Translations under genes and position numbers: made by a program
Shown: piece by piece, positions 20,109-32,426 of the stretch
How the letters are laid out: each line of letters opens with the position of its first letter
How positions within the stretch are numbered: position 1 is the stretch's first letter
Notes under the pieces: generated by a model
What the model was told of the DNA's origin: nothing
The model's database searches: none
The model's input: the letters and a program-made list of their open reading frames with translations, nothing else
From: Craspedostauros australis
Taxonomy: Eukaryota; Bacillariophyta; Bacillariophyceae; Mastogloiales; Achnanthaceae
Reading direction: 5' to 3'
Length of the DNA: 64,000 nucleotides
NCBI GenBank assembly: GCA_026770025.1
Contig: JAMXDE010000004.1
Coordinates: 3,149,501-3,213,500 of the forward strand

Positions 20109-23100
20109 TTATTCTTCGATTGTCTGTGAACAGGTGCCCTCCTTTGGCGTCCATGCATCCATGTCACACATATGCACATACTCTTTCTTGTCGCGCTCGT
20201 TGGCGGTCTTTTTGCCTCGTTTGTCTGCACCTATGTTGGTTGCAGTTGTGATGGTACTGCCACTCTTACGCTTTTTGGTTCCGCCTGAACTAATGAGCCT
20301 CTTGTTCGCGTCGATCGTTGCAGCGAAGAATGTCTTGATCTTGGTTCGACTAGTTTGCATCCTGGCGAGCCAGTTGGTTCGCAAGGGCCCGGTGTTGCAC
20401 AAGGTTTCATATGCAGTGTACGCAGTCAGCTGATGAGCCTTGACACGTTCACCCTCAAGCTTCAATTCCAGCAAAGCTGCAGCTACCTCTGGATCAAGCT
20501 TGGATCGTCCCTGGGTGCTCGAGAATGCCCAACCACTGTTAATCATGTATGTCTGAGGTCTCCTCACCATGGGCTCTTGGTCTCCAATTTTGTCACTGGG
20601 AGGCACTAGATCTCCAACTTTGCTTGGGTGCGTTGGTTTGGTTTTGGCGAGGTCTTCTTTCTCTCCAAATTTCGCAGCTGGTTTGCCTCTAGAAAAGTCG
20701 TCCAGCACTTGGTGGTAGGCGGATAACTTCGTCCTGTGCTTCACGTCGATTGTAGCCTTGCTAGCATGAATCTTCCTTGGCTTCTCTTCTTTGACCTTCT
20801 TCTTTCTTGCCTTGACTGGTTTTAACCCAGGTATGCGTTTCCGATCACCACCACAGATCGTAATGTCCAGCTTGCGTACAGTATACTTATCCAAAGCTGA
20901 CTTGGCGATTGTCTCTGGCTTCGAGATACCAGAGGAAGCAAACAACAAGACAGCCTCCTTCAGCCAACACACCTCGTGGGTGGATCGCACCCCTGTCCCG
21001 CTTGTGAAGGCCTTGCCAGTAGGATGAAGCAGAATGGCATCCATTTCGACCTTGCTTGCATCCAGAAGGAAGGCAACTGAAGATCGCACCGGAAAGTCAC
21101 ACATATTTTGAAACACCTCTTGTTCCGTTGTTGCCTTGTGACCTGACCTGACCGCCTTGCGTAGTTGCCCACTCACAAAGCTGAAGTGTGTATCAATTGG
21201 GCACTTGCCAGTTTGAGCTTCAGTATACACCCATTGTGTGATCTTTGGTAGATGTGCCATTGCCTCTTGGTTCTGTGCATGGTAGATGAATGGGACAAGT
21301 TGTTGACTTGCAAAGCAGCTCGCATTGTCACTCTCAATGACAAGAGTCTTGGCACCTGGATGCACCTCCTGTACAAGCCCTGGCAAAACTGTCAACACTG
21401 CTGCCACCATCCTGTGGTCTTGAGCTTTGTGTCCTTTGACCAGGAGGTCAAGGAAACGATGGTGAAATTCGCCTTCTTCAAAAACTGTGGTCATGACACC
21501 AAGCAGTGACATGCCATTCTTCCCGAAGAAATCCTGTTGTGACTCCAATCGCTCTGAAGGTAAGATCTTCTGTTTGAAGTCAACGATGCAAAGGACCTTG
21601 CCTTCCTCCAGCTTCAGACTCTCTCTGATCTCGCAAAGCTTGATGAATTGCACCTTGGCCCAGATCTTGTGAGCCATGAATGACTGCAAGCGAAGTTGCA
21701 ATTCGTCGATGGCATCCACCATGGTTGCAAGTTCTTGCTCGTATGCTGTGCCCTTCATTTTGTTCAGGATGGCAGCAATGCAAGGCTTCACAATGCAAGG
21801 AAGGAATGACATGGTATTTCCACATATGTCACAAGATCCCTTCCGAGTGGAACACTTGTTTTTCTCAAGAGCAAATGAAGCGCAGTGGAATGCGTCTTCA
21901 GAGCACATCTTCTGCATGTGTGAGAAGCCATACTCCCACTGCACGAACACTGAGATTGCGTGCCATTGCTTCAGCACTTCATCGCGAGTCCCAGGCAACA
22001 GCAACATTGGCAGTGGGGGTGGAGGCTTTGGAACCTTGTCAGGATCCACCTTGTCAGCCATTGGGACTTCATATGGATTCTCCTTGCTGGGTGTTGGGAT
22101 GCTGCTGAGTCTATGGAGCATGTCCTTGAATATCTCTGATGGCCTGTAGAAGTCGATGTAGTACGATGAGAGGCCAGCATGACATTGACTATGCCGGGTG
22201 AGCAATTTGGCCAATTCGTAGAAGGTTGGCCTCCCAACACGATCAATGGTGGACTTTTGGTACTGTCGGAAAAGTTCGTCAATGCTCCAAGCACCCAACT
22301 CGAACACAGGAAGATCAGGGAAGTCCTCACCCCGGAACTTGATGGACCGGCACAACCCAGGCTTGAAGTGAGTGTTGTGGGCGATGAACTGAATGACATT
22401 GTCCAGCTTTGCTGAAGCAATCCGGAAGCTGTTCTTCCTTGTTGGGAAATCCTTTCCAGCAGCAAGGACAGCATTGAGCTTCTTCAGTTTGCGATGAGTA
22501 TGATCTGTTGTGTCCCAATGTTGTGCATGATGGTTGTGTGCAATGGGTGGTGAAATTGCATGGCTATAGGCTTGTAGAAACCTATTGCTCTCCTTGACAG
22601 ACTTGGCCACTCCCATCACCGACTTGAAGCATTGAGAGGTTTGGTCTGTTGTGTTGAAGCATAGGGTAGCACAATTCTTGGCCATCTGGACAGGATAGAT
22701 GGGCAGTGCCTCTTGGCAGTAGTCAAAAGCATCCCTGAAGTCAACAGGAGCAACTTGATGTGACACCAGAGTCTTCGATACAAAGTCGTGGACATCCATT
22801 TGAATGCCACGGTAGGTTCTCCAGGCACGAGGTTGACTTTTGTCTGGGATGTGATGCCAACCATCTGGTGGGAAGTTGCGGAGTTTAGATGGATCTCTCT
22901 TCATGATGCGGTACATCTCCATGAGAATGTCACGGGCTGTAGGAGTGGATGGAGTGGTTGCCATGGGCACATTAGAATTGTTGATCGATTCTACGTCGCT
23001 GTCACTGTCATCCGGTGGTTCAAAAGCAGGATCGGACCCATCATCGTCACTGGTGCTGGTGCCATTGCCTGGCAGATCATTGGCACTGTTATCACCATGG

Positions 23101-23648
23101 AGAGCCATGTGGTGGGTGATGGGCATACTCTCTGGGAAGCGGACAGCATGATGCATGTCATTGGAGAGAGGCTGAAGTTGATTGTGGCAGATGAATGTAT
23201 TCCAGGGAGACTCCAGCAATGTAGGTGGGGTTAAGATATCAACAAGTCCCGTTTGATTGGGAGGGTGAGGCTGGTTGAATTTTGGAGTGTGCAATTTACA
23301 AGCACGCAGATAGCTTGCTACTGGACCCTCCGGCTTGGTGCTGTCATGATTGAGTGTGTGGTTTTGGTTCATGTGGAGGACGCTCCAAGCATGACATCTG
23401 TGGATTGAGGAGCCACCAAATTGGTAGCTGCGAAGGTAGTCAATGATGTGACAGTTAATTGGTGAACCACCATTGACAGCAGCACCACTGTGTGCTCTCT
23501 GTTGTGGGGGGAAGTCTTGATCAGAGCTGGCAGCATGGCAGTGGTGAACTGGGGGGATGTTTGCTTCATCCTCATTCCCAGGCCTTGGAGGTGTTGTTGC
23601 CAGTGATTGCTGGTGCCCATCAATTGGTGGAGGCTTTGAGCTTGTCAT
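20109..23648 (-). CDS. transposase of the 8.3-kb element (DDD/DDE type, family not recognised)
   Basis: The product is 1179 aa from the first in-frame ATG (23648); the frame is open further upstream without ATG. The N-terminal ~240 residues are low-complexity (Pro, His, Asn) with an acidic stretch near 200-220. Residues ~470-500 carry a conserved-looking AGLSSYYIDFYRPSEI segment. Residues ~599-623 are Cys-rich (KGSCDICGNTMSFLPC) and may bind zinc. The catalytic core is read from LCIVDFKQKILP (Asp690), VIESDNASC (Asp774), then TEAQTGKCPIDTHFSF (Glu810 or Asp819). The C-terminal ~200 residues are Lys-rich with nuclear-localisation-like KRGKK. Presumed to cut and join the TIRs. The call rests on acidic motifs and on its position between perfect TIRs. 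Confidence 0.72.
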   Translation of the reverse strand: MTSSKPPPIDGHQQSLATTPPRPGNEDEANIPPVHHCHAASSDQDFPPQQRAHSGAAVNGGSPINCHIIDYLRSYQFGGSSIHRCHAWSVLHMNQNHTLNHDSTKPEGPVASYLRACKLHTPKFNQPHPPNQTGLVDILTPPTLLESPWNTFICHNQLQPLSNDMHHAVRFPESMPITHHMALHGDNSANDLPGNGTSTSDDDGSDPAFEPPDDSDSDVESINNSNVPMATTPSTPTARDILMEMYRIMKRDPSKLRNFPPDGWHHIPDKSQPRAWRTYRGIQMDVHDFVSKTLVSHQVAPVDFRDAFDYCQEALPIYPVQMAKNCATLCFNTTDQTSQCFKSVMGVAKSVKESNRFLQAYSHAISPPIAHNHHAQHWDTTDHTHRKLKKLNAVLAAGKDFPTRKNSFRIASAKLDNVIQFIAHNTHFKPGLCRSIKFRGEDFPDLPVFELGAWSIDELFRQYQKSTIDRVGRPTFYELAKLLTRHSQCHAGLSSYYIDFYRPSEIFKDMLHRLSSIPTPSKENPYEVPMADKVDPDKVPKPPPPLPMLLLPGTRDEVLKQWHAISVFVQWEYGFSHMQKMCSEDAFHCASFALEKNKCSTRKGSCDICGNTMSFLPCIVKPCIAAILNKMKGTAYEQELATMVDAIDELQLRLQSFMAHKIWAKVQFIKLCEIRESLKLEEGKVLCIVDFKQKILPSERLESQQDFFGKNGMSLLGVMTTVFEEGEFHHRFLDLLVKGHKAQDHRMVAAVLTVLPGLVQEVHPGAKTLVIESDNASCFASQQLVPFIYHAQNQEAMAHLPKITQWVYTEAQTGKCPIDTHFSFVSGQLRKAVRSGHKATTEQEVFQNMCDFPVRSSVAFLLDASKVEMDAILLHPTGKAFTSGTGVRSTHEVCWLKEAVLLFASSGISKPETIAKSALDKYTVRKLDITICGGDRKRIPGLKPVKARKKKVKEEKPRKIHASKATIDVKHRTKLSAYHQVLDDFSRGKPAAKFGEKEDLAKTKPTHPSKVGDLVPPSDKIGDQEPMVRRPQTYMINSGWAFSSTQGRSKLDPEVAAALLELKLEGERVKAHQLTAYTAYETLCNTGPLRTNWLARMQTSRTKIKTFFAATIDANKRLISSGGTKKRKSGSTITTATNIGADKRGKKTANERDKKEYVHMCDMDAWTPKEGTCSQTIEE

Positions 23649-24443
23649 GGTTGGAAATGCTGGTGGGTTGCTCTTTTTGGCAGGCTGTGATACACAACAA
23701 TAGAGTGAAGCTGGTTGTGGTTGGTCCAATGAGCCACACAGCAAACAGTCTTTGCTGAAAGAATGGGTCTGGAGTCTTTTTGCAGAGATGATATCCTTTG
23801 TGGAGGATGATGGAGGAGGTGGGTGTCACTGTGGCAACAGGAGGGGCAAAATCAAGGCAGGTCGGAGGTGAACGGATGCTCCTGGTGTTGCGCGTGAAGC
23901 AAAGCGAAGCCCCATGGTTTCGGGGAAACAGTCATTGAGAACCAGCAGTTGCGCAACAGAATTGCAAGGGGTATTGCGTTGGTGCGTATGGGAACAGTGA
24001 TGCGTGAAGTGCTGGTTGCTGGACACAAGAGTTCGGAACCACCACCACAACAACGACATGAAACACCACCTCCACAGACACGTCCGCAGGGATCCTACGG
24101 GGTCCCAAACCATCAAAACACGGATTGACGAATACAAAAGTGTTCGTATGCATCTGACAGCCAGTAGTAGAGTGACGCGGTCGACAAAGAAACGATCATG
24201 TTGCAGCAGTGAGCAACACAAAACGACTGCGCAATAGCCATCGCACTTCGCGCCATTTCAGAACACAAGCGCTCGAGGAGAAAAATCTCTCGCTTTGTTC
24301 ATGAGCCAATTCATCCGCTGCGTCTCGGATGTGGTGCAGAGTAGAGAAACCAGAGACACATGCAAATCCTCAGTGACAGCAGATCTCTAAGCCACATTCA
24401 TCCTCACAATTGACATAGCCAGTGGAGGCCACATTGCTGTTGC

Positions 24444-24445
<2 letters not shown>

Positions 24446-24476
<31 letters not shown>

Positions 24477-24515
24477 GTTTAGTATTATTATTATTATGAT
24501 TGATGATGGTGATGG

Positions 24516-24556
<41 letters not shown>

Positions 24557-24611
24557 GTGATGATGATGGTGATGATGATGATGATGATGATGATGGTGAT
24601 GGTGATGGTGA
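24446..24611. repeat. trinucleotide tracts (ATT)n and (GAT)n
   Basis: An (ATT)n run is followed by a long (GAT)n run inside the transposon, upstream of the transposase gene. Apparent poly-Asp and poly-His frames here are repeat artefacts. Confidence 0.9.
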
Positions 24612-25188
24612 TCACCTGTGGCCCTGGTTGACCAGACAAAGCAGACGGAATTTTGTTGTTCCTGTTCCGTTCCTGTCGAGAGTGCAAGTCGAGTCGCCAG
24701 TAATCGCATTCTGTGACACAACAGCGCTGTGATGTCGAACACGACGATCACCTGAACAGACTGAAAAAATCACCGAAGCAAAACGACTCTTCCGCACCGA
24801 CAGTAGTCAAAAGCGCAAAATATATGTCTGTCCGTCAACACAACCACCAGCAATCGCGAAGGCTCAGGCAGCGACGGCTCGGATGTGCGATAAAAACACC
24901 CGGTACGAAATCTACGGGCGATGGTGATGGTTCTCACCAAGACGAGCATGCCTGTTTGCACAAACACAACTCCGCGACACGCCGAACAAGAACAACAAAA
25001 CACGGCCCAAATTAGGTGGAAATGCTGTGTGGACCATCAACACGACGTCTTGCTGCAACCCGTTTTTGTTGAACCGGCATTGACGGAAGATTGACGGTTC
25101 TCATCAAAAAGTCGGACCGACGGAGCATTGCTACAACACGGCGCACTGCGAGAGCCTCGGAAGGACGGACCAACTGGCCAAAAAATGT

Positions 25189-25227
25189 CTCCCCCCGCGA
25201 CTCGTTGGTTTGTGACTGAATGGGCTC
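25189..25227 (-). repeat. right 39-bp terminal inverted repeat
   Basis: It is the exact reverse complement of 16906-16944 and is followed by TTAG at 25228-25231. Confidence 0.92.
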
Positions 25228-25231
25228 TTAG

Positions 25232-26176
25232 ATCGTGGGATCTTTGTGGAATTCCTTGGAGGGAACGTGGTAGGTACCATCTTGTGCAAGAACAGATGGC
25301 TTTCACACGACCGATTGCCGCAACAATGGAGTTGTTGGCGGAATTTGAAGGTCACAGACGTGTTTCGCTTTACCAACTCCGCGCGCTGCCTTTGCGGAGA
25401 GTGCGGTTGTGGTTGTGGTTGGATGCTCAGCAACGTCCATCCTTCAATTCGTCTTTCAATTCACTACGCATCCTGCATGAACAAGAGGTTCTCGACGTGA
25501 GTGGAACATACTCGTATTCGTAGACATACTATTCTATATTACGGTTCTGGACGCGAGGTTTCATTTGGTACGAACACTCCCGCCTACTGTATCCCCAACA
25601 TGCTGTGCTCATCTCGATGTCATCGCTGCTCCATGTCCCAACAACGCCTCGACAGTTCGACATGCCAACTTCATCAACCAGCACGAGCCAAAGAAACACA
25701 GAGAGTAGCGGCAACAGAAACAAGATCGAACACATCAATTCAGACCCGCTGCCATCCTGCGACGACGAATGTTTGTTCCTTGAAGTCAAGAAGCCCGTCG
25801 TTGCAGGTGGCGGAGGCAGGGCCACAGAGCCCTGTTGCGTTGGCACGAAAGCGAACCGCCTTCGCACGCACGAGTCAATCGAGAGCGGAAGGCCAACATC
25901 GACTCATGTTGACATGCGACAAACTGTGTCACAGAAGGAGCCACCTCCTGTGATGTCTCCCTCTTGCCACCAATCCACACAAAGACAGAAGAGCCAGACA
26001 ACCAACACAGCACAACCAGGAGTGAACCGACCTCCAATCTGGAAAGAGACTCTCCGAGCGTGAAGCTGACACCCCACCAACAAACCAACTTGCTTTGCTC
26101 CGGCACACATCATTCATAACATTATATTCTACATGCGAATATCCCATCTTCTCTGAAAGATACGTGTACGAGTACG
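25232..26176. other. intergenic region upstream of the ABCA gene
   Basis: There is no supported gene in this stretch. It should hold the promoter and 5' UTR of the transporter starting at 26177. Confidence 0.4.
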
Positions 26177-29100
26177 ATGTCGTTACAAGAGGAAGCGATG
26201 GATGCAGCGGGTGGCAAAGACTACATGCCGAGGGACGTCGAGGAACCGCTCAGTGACGTCTTGCGAGACCAAGGATCCACCGACGGCGAAGGACAAGTGC
26301 CGCCACTGGAGCTCAGGACGGTGTCATGGATGCGACAATTCAGCTTCACAATTCACAAGAATGTCTTGCTCATCGTGCGCCGTCCCGTGATGCTCTCGGT
26401 GATGATGCTGAGCAGCGTCGCGGCTGCGATATGTGGTTGGTTGTTGGCCCGACCAAAGGATGACGCGATCTTCGGCCCGCTGACTCCGTGCGGTCTCCCG
26501 GACCCGGCCTTCGTAAGGCAGCTACCCTACGATGATCAAACCAATGTCCAGACCAGCCAAAATGATGGTTTCCGTGACGGCATCGCCGTCGCCCTCATGT
26601 CGTTGGGACCGATGATCAACGCGGTCTGCGTTTTCATGGTGTTGCACGAGGAGTTCTCGAACCAGCTCATTGGTGTCCTCCGGGCGCTGGGACTGCGGGA
26701 TAGTGTGTAAGTACAACGATCCAGCCTTGCTTTCTTGCTTGCTTGGTGCTCGACATTGTGTGACAGAACGATCGGGTGGTGTATTGGCATGCCTGCATCA
26801 GCATGTCTATACGCTACGTGCCGCCATGAGCACACGTATCGCCATCATCTTCATCATCATCATCATCATCATCATATCAGAACTCCTCAAACTTGCCTTG
26901 CTTATTTGGTCGTTCCCACGTTATTGCTTGTCATTCTGCGCCATTGGGTCCATCATCGCAGGTATTGGGCATCCTGGTATGTTCTATTCATGACAATCAA
27001 CTGCATCAACGCTGGGATGGTCACCATCACAATCAAATCTCTGGTAAGTTCGTTGCTGCTCTTGTTGCTGCCGGTGCTTCACGTGCGATCACACCAATTT
27101 CCTTTCATCCTCGCTCATCTCGTACCAGTATGAAATGCCAAGCGCTGCTGGACTGCACGTCGATATAACACTGCCCACACTCGACCGCACCGCATCCAGG
27201 CTGTTCTGACGTACTGTCATTGGTGTTGCTTCAACTACCTGCTCTCCTATTATTCCAGCCGCTACACGCGTTCGAGAACATCTACGCAGGTGGCATCTTC
27301 GCGTCCTACTTCTTCCTGCACTTCGCGCTCGTTCCCACGTCATTCTTCTTGGCCGCTGCCATGCGTCACATCAAACGCGGCGTGGTGTGGATGATCCTCG
27401 TCATTCTCATTGCGGTATGGATCACGCCCATCTTTGTGGGTTCGGACAGCAGCATCGTGGATGGTCCGAACGAGTCGAGGTACGACGTAGCGTATCCCAG
27501 CGGATTCATTTGGGCCAACAAGGATACCAAGGATCATCGACAGGGTTGCAACTACCCCTTGGTCTCAGAAGAGCGCGGCGGTATATTCGAGTTCGAGGAA
27601 GAGCGCAGGCAAATTAGGGACGATGAATTCTTCGTGGGGTGCTACGTAAGCCCATCATGGCACTCCGACGCCTGGAATCCTGTCAGCTCAAAGCAGCGAT
27701 TCACGCTGGGATTCCATTTCCTCACGCCTTACTTTCATTTTCATGGCATGTGGAGTGCGTTCATCGGCTTCACTGCCATGCCTGGCAACAGCTTCAAGGC
27801 GGAGCACTTTGGGAAATCCCCTGAGGACCTCTCCATTGAGGCGCTTCCGGCACCTCCCGATCCGCGCAATGGAAAGACATCCAAACTGTTTGAACAAGGC
27901 AGGACAGTCCGCGCCCACAGCACCCAACGGTACTTCCCATGCACCTACGTGGACAATGTTGGGTGCATCAGACCATCCAACTGCCCGCTGCCGGACCGAG
28001 AAGGTGCGGGACTTTGCAGCTACATGGACAACTGCGCCAGCATCGAAGGCACAGGACCCATCGCAGATTCACCATCGGCGGCAACTCTGTTGGGGTATCT
28101 TGTGATCGACGCACTTCTCTACCTGTTTCTCGCAGCGTATGTCGCACTGGTTTTTCCTGGCTTGAATGGAAAACCAGAAAAGTTCTACTTCTTCCTACTG
28201 CCAGGCTACTGGCTGGGAACAAGTTCCTCCGACAGCGACAACAGAGCACCAGGCTCGAGACGAGACGCCATCACCATCGACAACGTCCGCAAGGTGTACG
28301 GTCAGGCGGAAGCGCTGAAGGGCATTTCCATGACCATGAACCGTGGGGAGGTGACGGCGTTGCTTGGACACAATGGAGCCGGAAAGACCACCCTGTCGCA
28401 TGTGATCAGCTGCGAGATCGGGTCCACCTCTGGCAACGTCCACGTCTTTGGCAAGTCCGTCAACAGCGATTCATATGCTGTCCGCTGCATGGTTGGCCTT
28501 TGCAAACAAGGTAAGCGAGCCAATGCATATCATCGCCCTGGGCTGTGAAGTGTTGCTTCGGATGCCAGCATGATGATTCCACCATTCCGCAGCCATCACT
28601 CACATGTGTCATCAATTATTTCTCGCCTGCCTTCTGTTCGTCTCAATCCTGGCAACTGCATGATCAATTGTGCGACAAGATGACTACCTCTGGGACAACC
28701 TCACCGCAAGAGAGCATCTGGAACTATTTGCTGGACTGCGAGGCGTGCCCGACGAGGATCTGAGCCGCACAGTGCAGAGGTGGCTAGAGAGTGTCAACTT
28801 GGCAACCGAGCAGCTGCAACGAAGTTCGGCTTTCAGCGGCGGCATGAAACGCAGACTTTCGGTTGCGTTGGCCACCATCGGCGAACGGCAATTGATCATC
28901 CTGGATGAACCAACAACTGTAAGTCAGATACGTGCACTACGTATGCTTTCCGTATGTATGTTGCAGACGATTCAAACAATGTGCTCGCACATGCCATCCC
29001 CGCATTTGCTGAATCGACTCTCCCACCAAACGTTGCTCACAATTCCTCCCACAACTGCTCCCTGTTCCGATCAATTCTGATGTACCTCCCGCGTTCTTAT

Positions 29101-32100
29101 CCATCGAATTATGCTGCATGCACGCTTCAGGGCATGGACCCGCTGAACCGTCGCTTTGTCTGGCGCCACATCGATGAAATCAAGGAAAACAGGGTCGTCA
29201 TCCTGACAACGCACGCAATGGAAGAAGCCGACTTGCTCGCGGACGAAGTTGCCATCATGAAGAAGGGCGAGCTCGCTGCCTTCGGAAGTCCACTGCAGCT
29301 CAAGACCGAGCACGGCAGCGCCCTGCAATTCTCGTTGCTCGTTGAGAAGGAAGACGTCCAGGACACTGAAGCGCATCTGCGCAGCTGCTTTGGCGACAAC
29401 GACGCTGATGTGACCATCGATGCAGCATCTGCAGGGAACATCACAGTGAACATCCAACGAATTGAGAGTGGAGACGACCAGCAGGGCGTCAGCGTCGAAC
29501 TGCTTGCCTCCTTCGTGTCGTGGCTCAACGGCGACGAATCCTTGGTGCAGGAATACGGATTCTCCAACAGCAGCCTCGAAGAAGTCTTTCTCAAGGTCAC
29601 AGGCGATTCTGCGGCTCTCACTGACGAGGCCATGAATTCTTCGGCGCAAGAAGGCGGGCAGCAGGATGAAACGGAATTCAATCAGAATCAACATCCTGAG
29701 ACAGAAGACGACCACGCCGCCGCACAGGCCAAGCCAGACCGCCTCCAAGAAATCGCCGGCTTCAAACCAAGGCTCACCGTGATGAACCAGGTCATAAGTC
29801 TACTGCGCTTTCTCCTGGCAAGAAACTGGATATACAGCTCTTCCATCGCGAACTACATCATCTACGCGCTTTTCATTGCCACCACGATCGTGGCAGGGTT
29901 GGCCGCCAACGGGTCAGACAACCGTGCAGCCCTCACATTGCCAATCGTCCTGGTTTCTTTCATGTTCGTGGGAATTTGTGGCATGCTGTACAGCGACCGC
30001 AACGAAGGACTCTTCCACCTCATGCGCACCCAGGGCATGCTCGCCCAATCCTTCCTCATCTCCATCATGACGTACGCGTACATCGTTCAAACGCTCTTCA
30101 CATTCATCGTTCTGTCCATATTTGCAGCGTTGCCAATCTTCTCCAGCCAAGACGTGTGCCCCAAAAACGATTGGGAGTGCTCGTCATCGTTTGGGCAAAA
30201 CCCGCAACTGCATTTCTACGACACGACCTTTCTGGAATCCTTCGACGACAGGGTGGACAATAAGCCGGTCACGCTCAGAGCCTACCGAGAACCTGCCGGA
30301 TATGGTCCCGTCGTTGTACTGGTTGTCCTGTTCTCTCTTTCAGTTCCAGGATCCGTGCTCGCAGGATCCTTCATCCCAGGATACAAGCTACCGATGGCCT
30401 TCCTTGGTCTCGTGTGCATCGTTGCTAGCCTCTTGCCGTTGGTCATATACTTCGTACATGATCAATCAGACCAGGAGCGGGAACTCGACTGCGCCAATGA
30501 CTTCCAGGAATATTCGGGCAGGCCACTGTTTACCATCGAAAACATCACCGAGTTTTGCGACACCGGAATCAACAGCACTGCTCCAGACGAATACTTCATG
30601 AACTGCGTGGGATTCGCCATCAATGGCTACCAGCAGTACTGTACCTCGAGAGCAGGATCGATCCTCCCACAATTCGGCCTCTTCCAGGGCCTGTCGATGG
30701 TGTACACGGGCAGGGTGACATTCATTTCGGAACCGGAAACCTACGTCGAAGACGTACTCATCCCCAACATGAAGGGCGTCAGTTGCACTGGCTCAACCTG
30801 CGAATTCCCCTACGCGAAGCGTACGTTCACGTACGTGCTTGGTTACATGCTGCTAGGCGTCGCTTGCATTTCCATCCTGGGCGTCTTGTGCACGTTTGTG
30901 CTGGCATTCCCCACCGGCCCAGTGCTGCGAGCACGAGCGCATATGAGCCATTTCATCAGCATTCTCCTTTGCCGGTCGTCTGGAGCTGATGAGGCAACAC
31001 AGAGGGATGCAGATCACAGAAGCGATGGCGACGAGCCCAACGGCAACAGCACCTCCAAGCGAAACATCACCAAAACTACAGCATCAACTATCCTGGATGA
31101 GGTGAAGCAGGAAAGTAGGGAAGTACGCGAGCTCATTGCCCCCATGGTGACGAAACATAGAGAAGGCGAAGTTGAGGAGGGTACCGTGAATGAAACTGTA
31201 ACACTGATCCATTCTCAAATCCCAAGGGACGACTGCGATCCCATCCTCATGCACAACCTCTCCAAGACATATCCAGCGTTGGGCGGTCGACCGCCGAAGA
31301 AAGCGCTTGAGAAGCTGGATATGCACGTTCCTCGTGGTCAATGCCTTGGCTTTCTCGGGAAGAACGGCGCCGGAAAGACAACAGCTCTGAACATACTTGC
31401 TGGCGCGCACGATCCCACGGACGGATTCGCCCTGGTGGGCGGTTACGACGCCGCCTTGGAGCGCATTTCTGTCTTCGAGCGTCTTGGAAACTGCCCTCAG
31501 TTCGATGTTGTTTGGAGAGGCCAGACGGTGCAGACGCACTTGGAGTTCTTCGCAAGGTTGAAGGGATTGCCATCGTCAGAAGTGAAACGCGTCGCCCATG
31601 GCATCGCAGAAGCTGTCGGGTTGGGAACCGAGGGGGTCTATACTCGGAAGGCCGGTGCATTGTCCGGCGGGATGAGGCGCCGCCTCTCCATCGCCATGTC
31701 TCTCATTGGATCTCCGTCCGTGCTGGTCCTGGATGAGCCAACAACGTAAGTCCATGCTGCTACTGCCGCTGCTGGCTGCTGTCTATTTCTGCCCAGTGGC
31801 TCAGTTCATTCCTACCAATTCAGGCATGTCTACTCACACAAGGTGTTGGCAACAATTCATTCCACACCATTTGCCACTTCTGCTCCTCGACGCTCTATGA
31901 ACAACGCTGTGGTGCCAAATTCATTTGAACATGCATCTTCACACACACGCACACGCATAACCACAGCGGCCTGGATCCATCCACGCGCAACAACATCTGG
32001 GCGTTGGTGAATTCCTTCAACTCGCAAGATCGCAGCACAGTCATCACAACGCACATGATGGTGGAAGCTGATACCCTGTGCAATCGCATCGCCATCATTG

Positions 32101-32426
32101 CGGATGGAAAACTGAAGGTGATTGGCAACCAGCAACACCTCAAGGACCGGTACGGATCCGGGTATCTCCTACAGCTCAATCTCGTCAAGAGCGACATCGA
32201 CAATCAGGAAAGCGCGATGGCATTTGTTTTGAAACGCCTGCACAGCGATGCCACGCTCGCCACGAAGCAAGCCAAGACCCTCCACGTTAACCTGCCGCGC
32301 GATCTTGATCTGGAGCGAGTCTTCCGTGCCTTGTATAGCCCGGAGAGCAAGACAGAGGGCCGCATTAACCAGTTCCTCTTGTCACAGTCGTCGCTGGAAG
32401 ATGTCTTCATCGCCTTGGGCGACTAG
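26177..32426 (+). CDS. full-length ABCA-subfamily transporter, six exons
   Basis: Exons are 26177-26706, 26962-27043, 27259-28510, 28680-28918, 29131-31745 and 31967-32426, giving 1725 aa. All donors are GTAAG(T/C) and all acceptors are AG, and every junction keeps the frame. Layout is TMD1-NBD1-TMD2-NBD2. The first membrane segment is near residue 70, and multispan segments occur near 180-320 and 520-545. NBD1 has Walker A GHNGAGKTT (~572), signature FSGGMKRRLS, Walker B LIILDEPTT and H-loop LTTHAMEEADLL. TMD2 spans ~900-1310. NBD2 has GKNGAGKTT (~1443), LSGGMRRRLS, VLVLDEPTT and ITTHMMVEADTL. All ATPase motifs are intact in both halves. ABCA proteins move lipids across membranes; substrate and location are not shown here. 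Confidence 0.93.

Larger units (their letters stand above)
16906..25227 (-). mobile_element. 8.3-kb TIR DNA transposon, unclassified superfamily
   Basis: The element has 39-bp perfect terminal inverted repeats (16906-16944 and 25189-25227, starting GAGCCCATTCAGTC), flanked by the 4-bp duplication TTAG. From left to right it holds ~1 kb without a clear gene, a satellite array of ~26 units (17935-19952), a minus-strand transposase gene (23648-20109), and a ~1.5-kb 5' region with trinucleotide tracts. Perfect TIRs, an intact duplication and an open transposase frame point to a recent, possibly still functional copy. A 4-bp duplication occurs in several superfamilies (for example piggyBac, Kolobok and Sola1), but the protein does not let me assign one. 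Confidence 0.88.

Noticed and set aside
24370-24751. Poly-Asp, poly-Ile and poly-His frames
   Set aside because: They are translations of (GAT)n and (ATT)n tracts on either strand.
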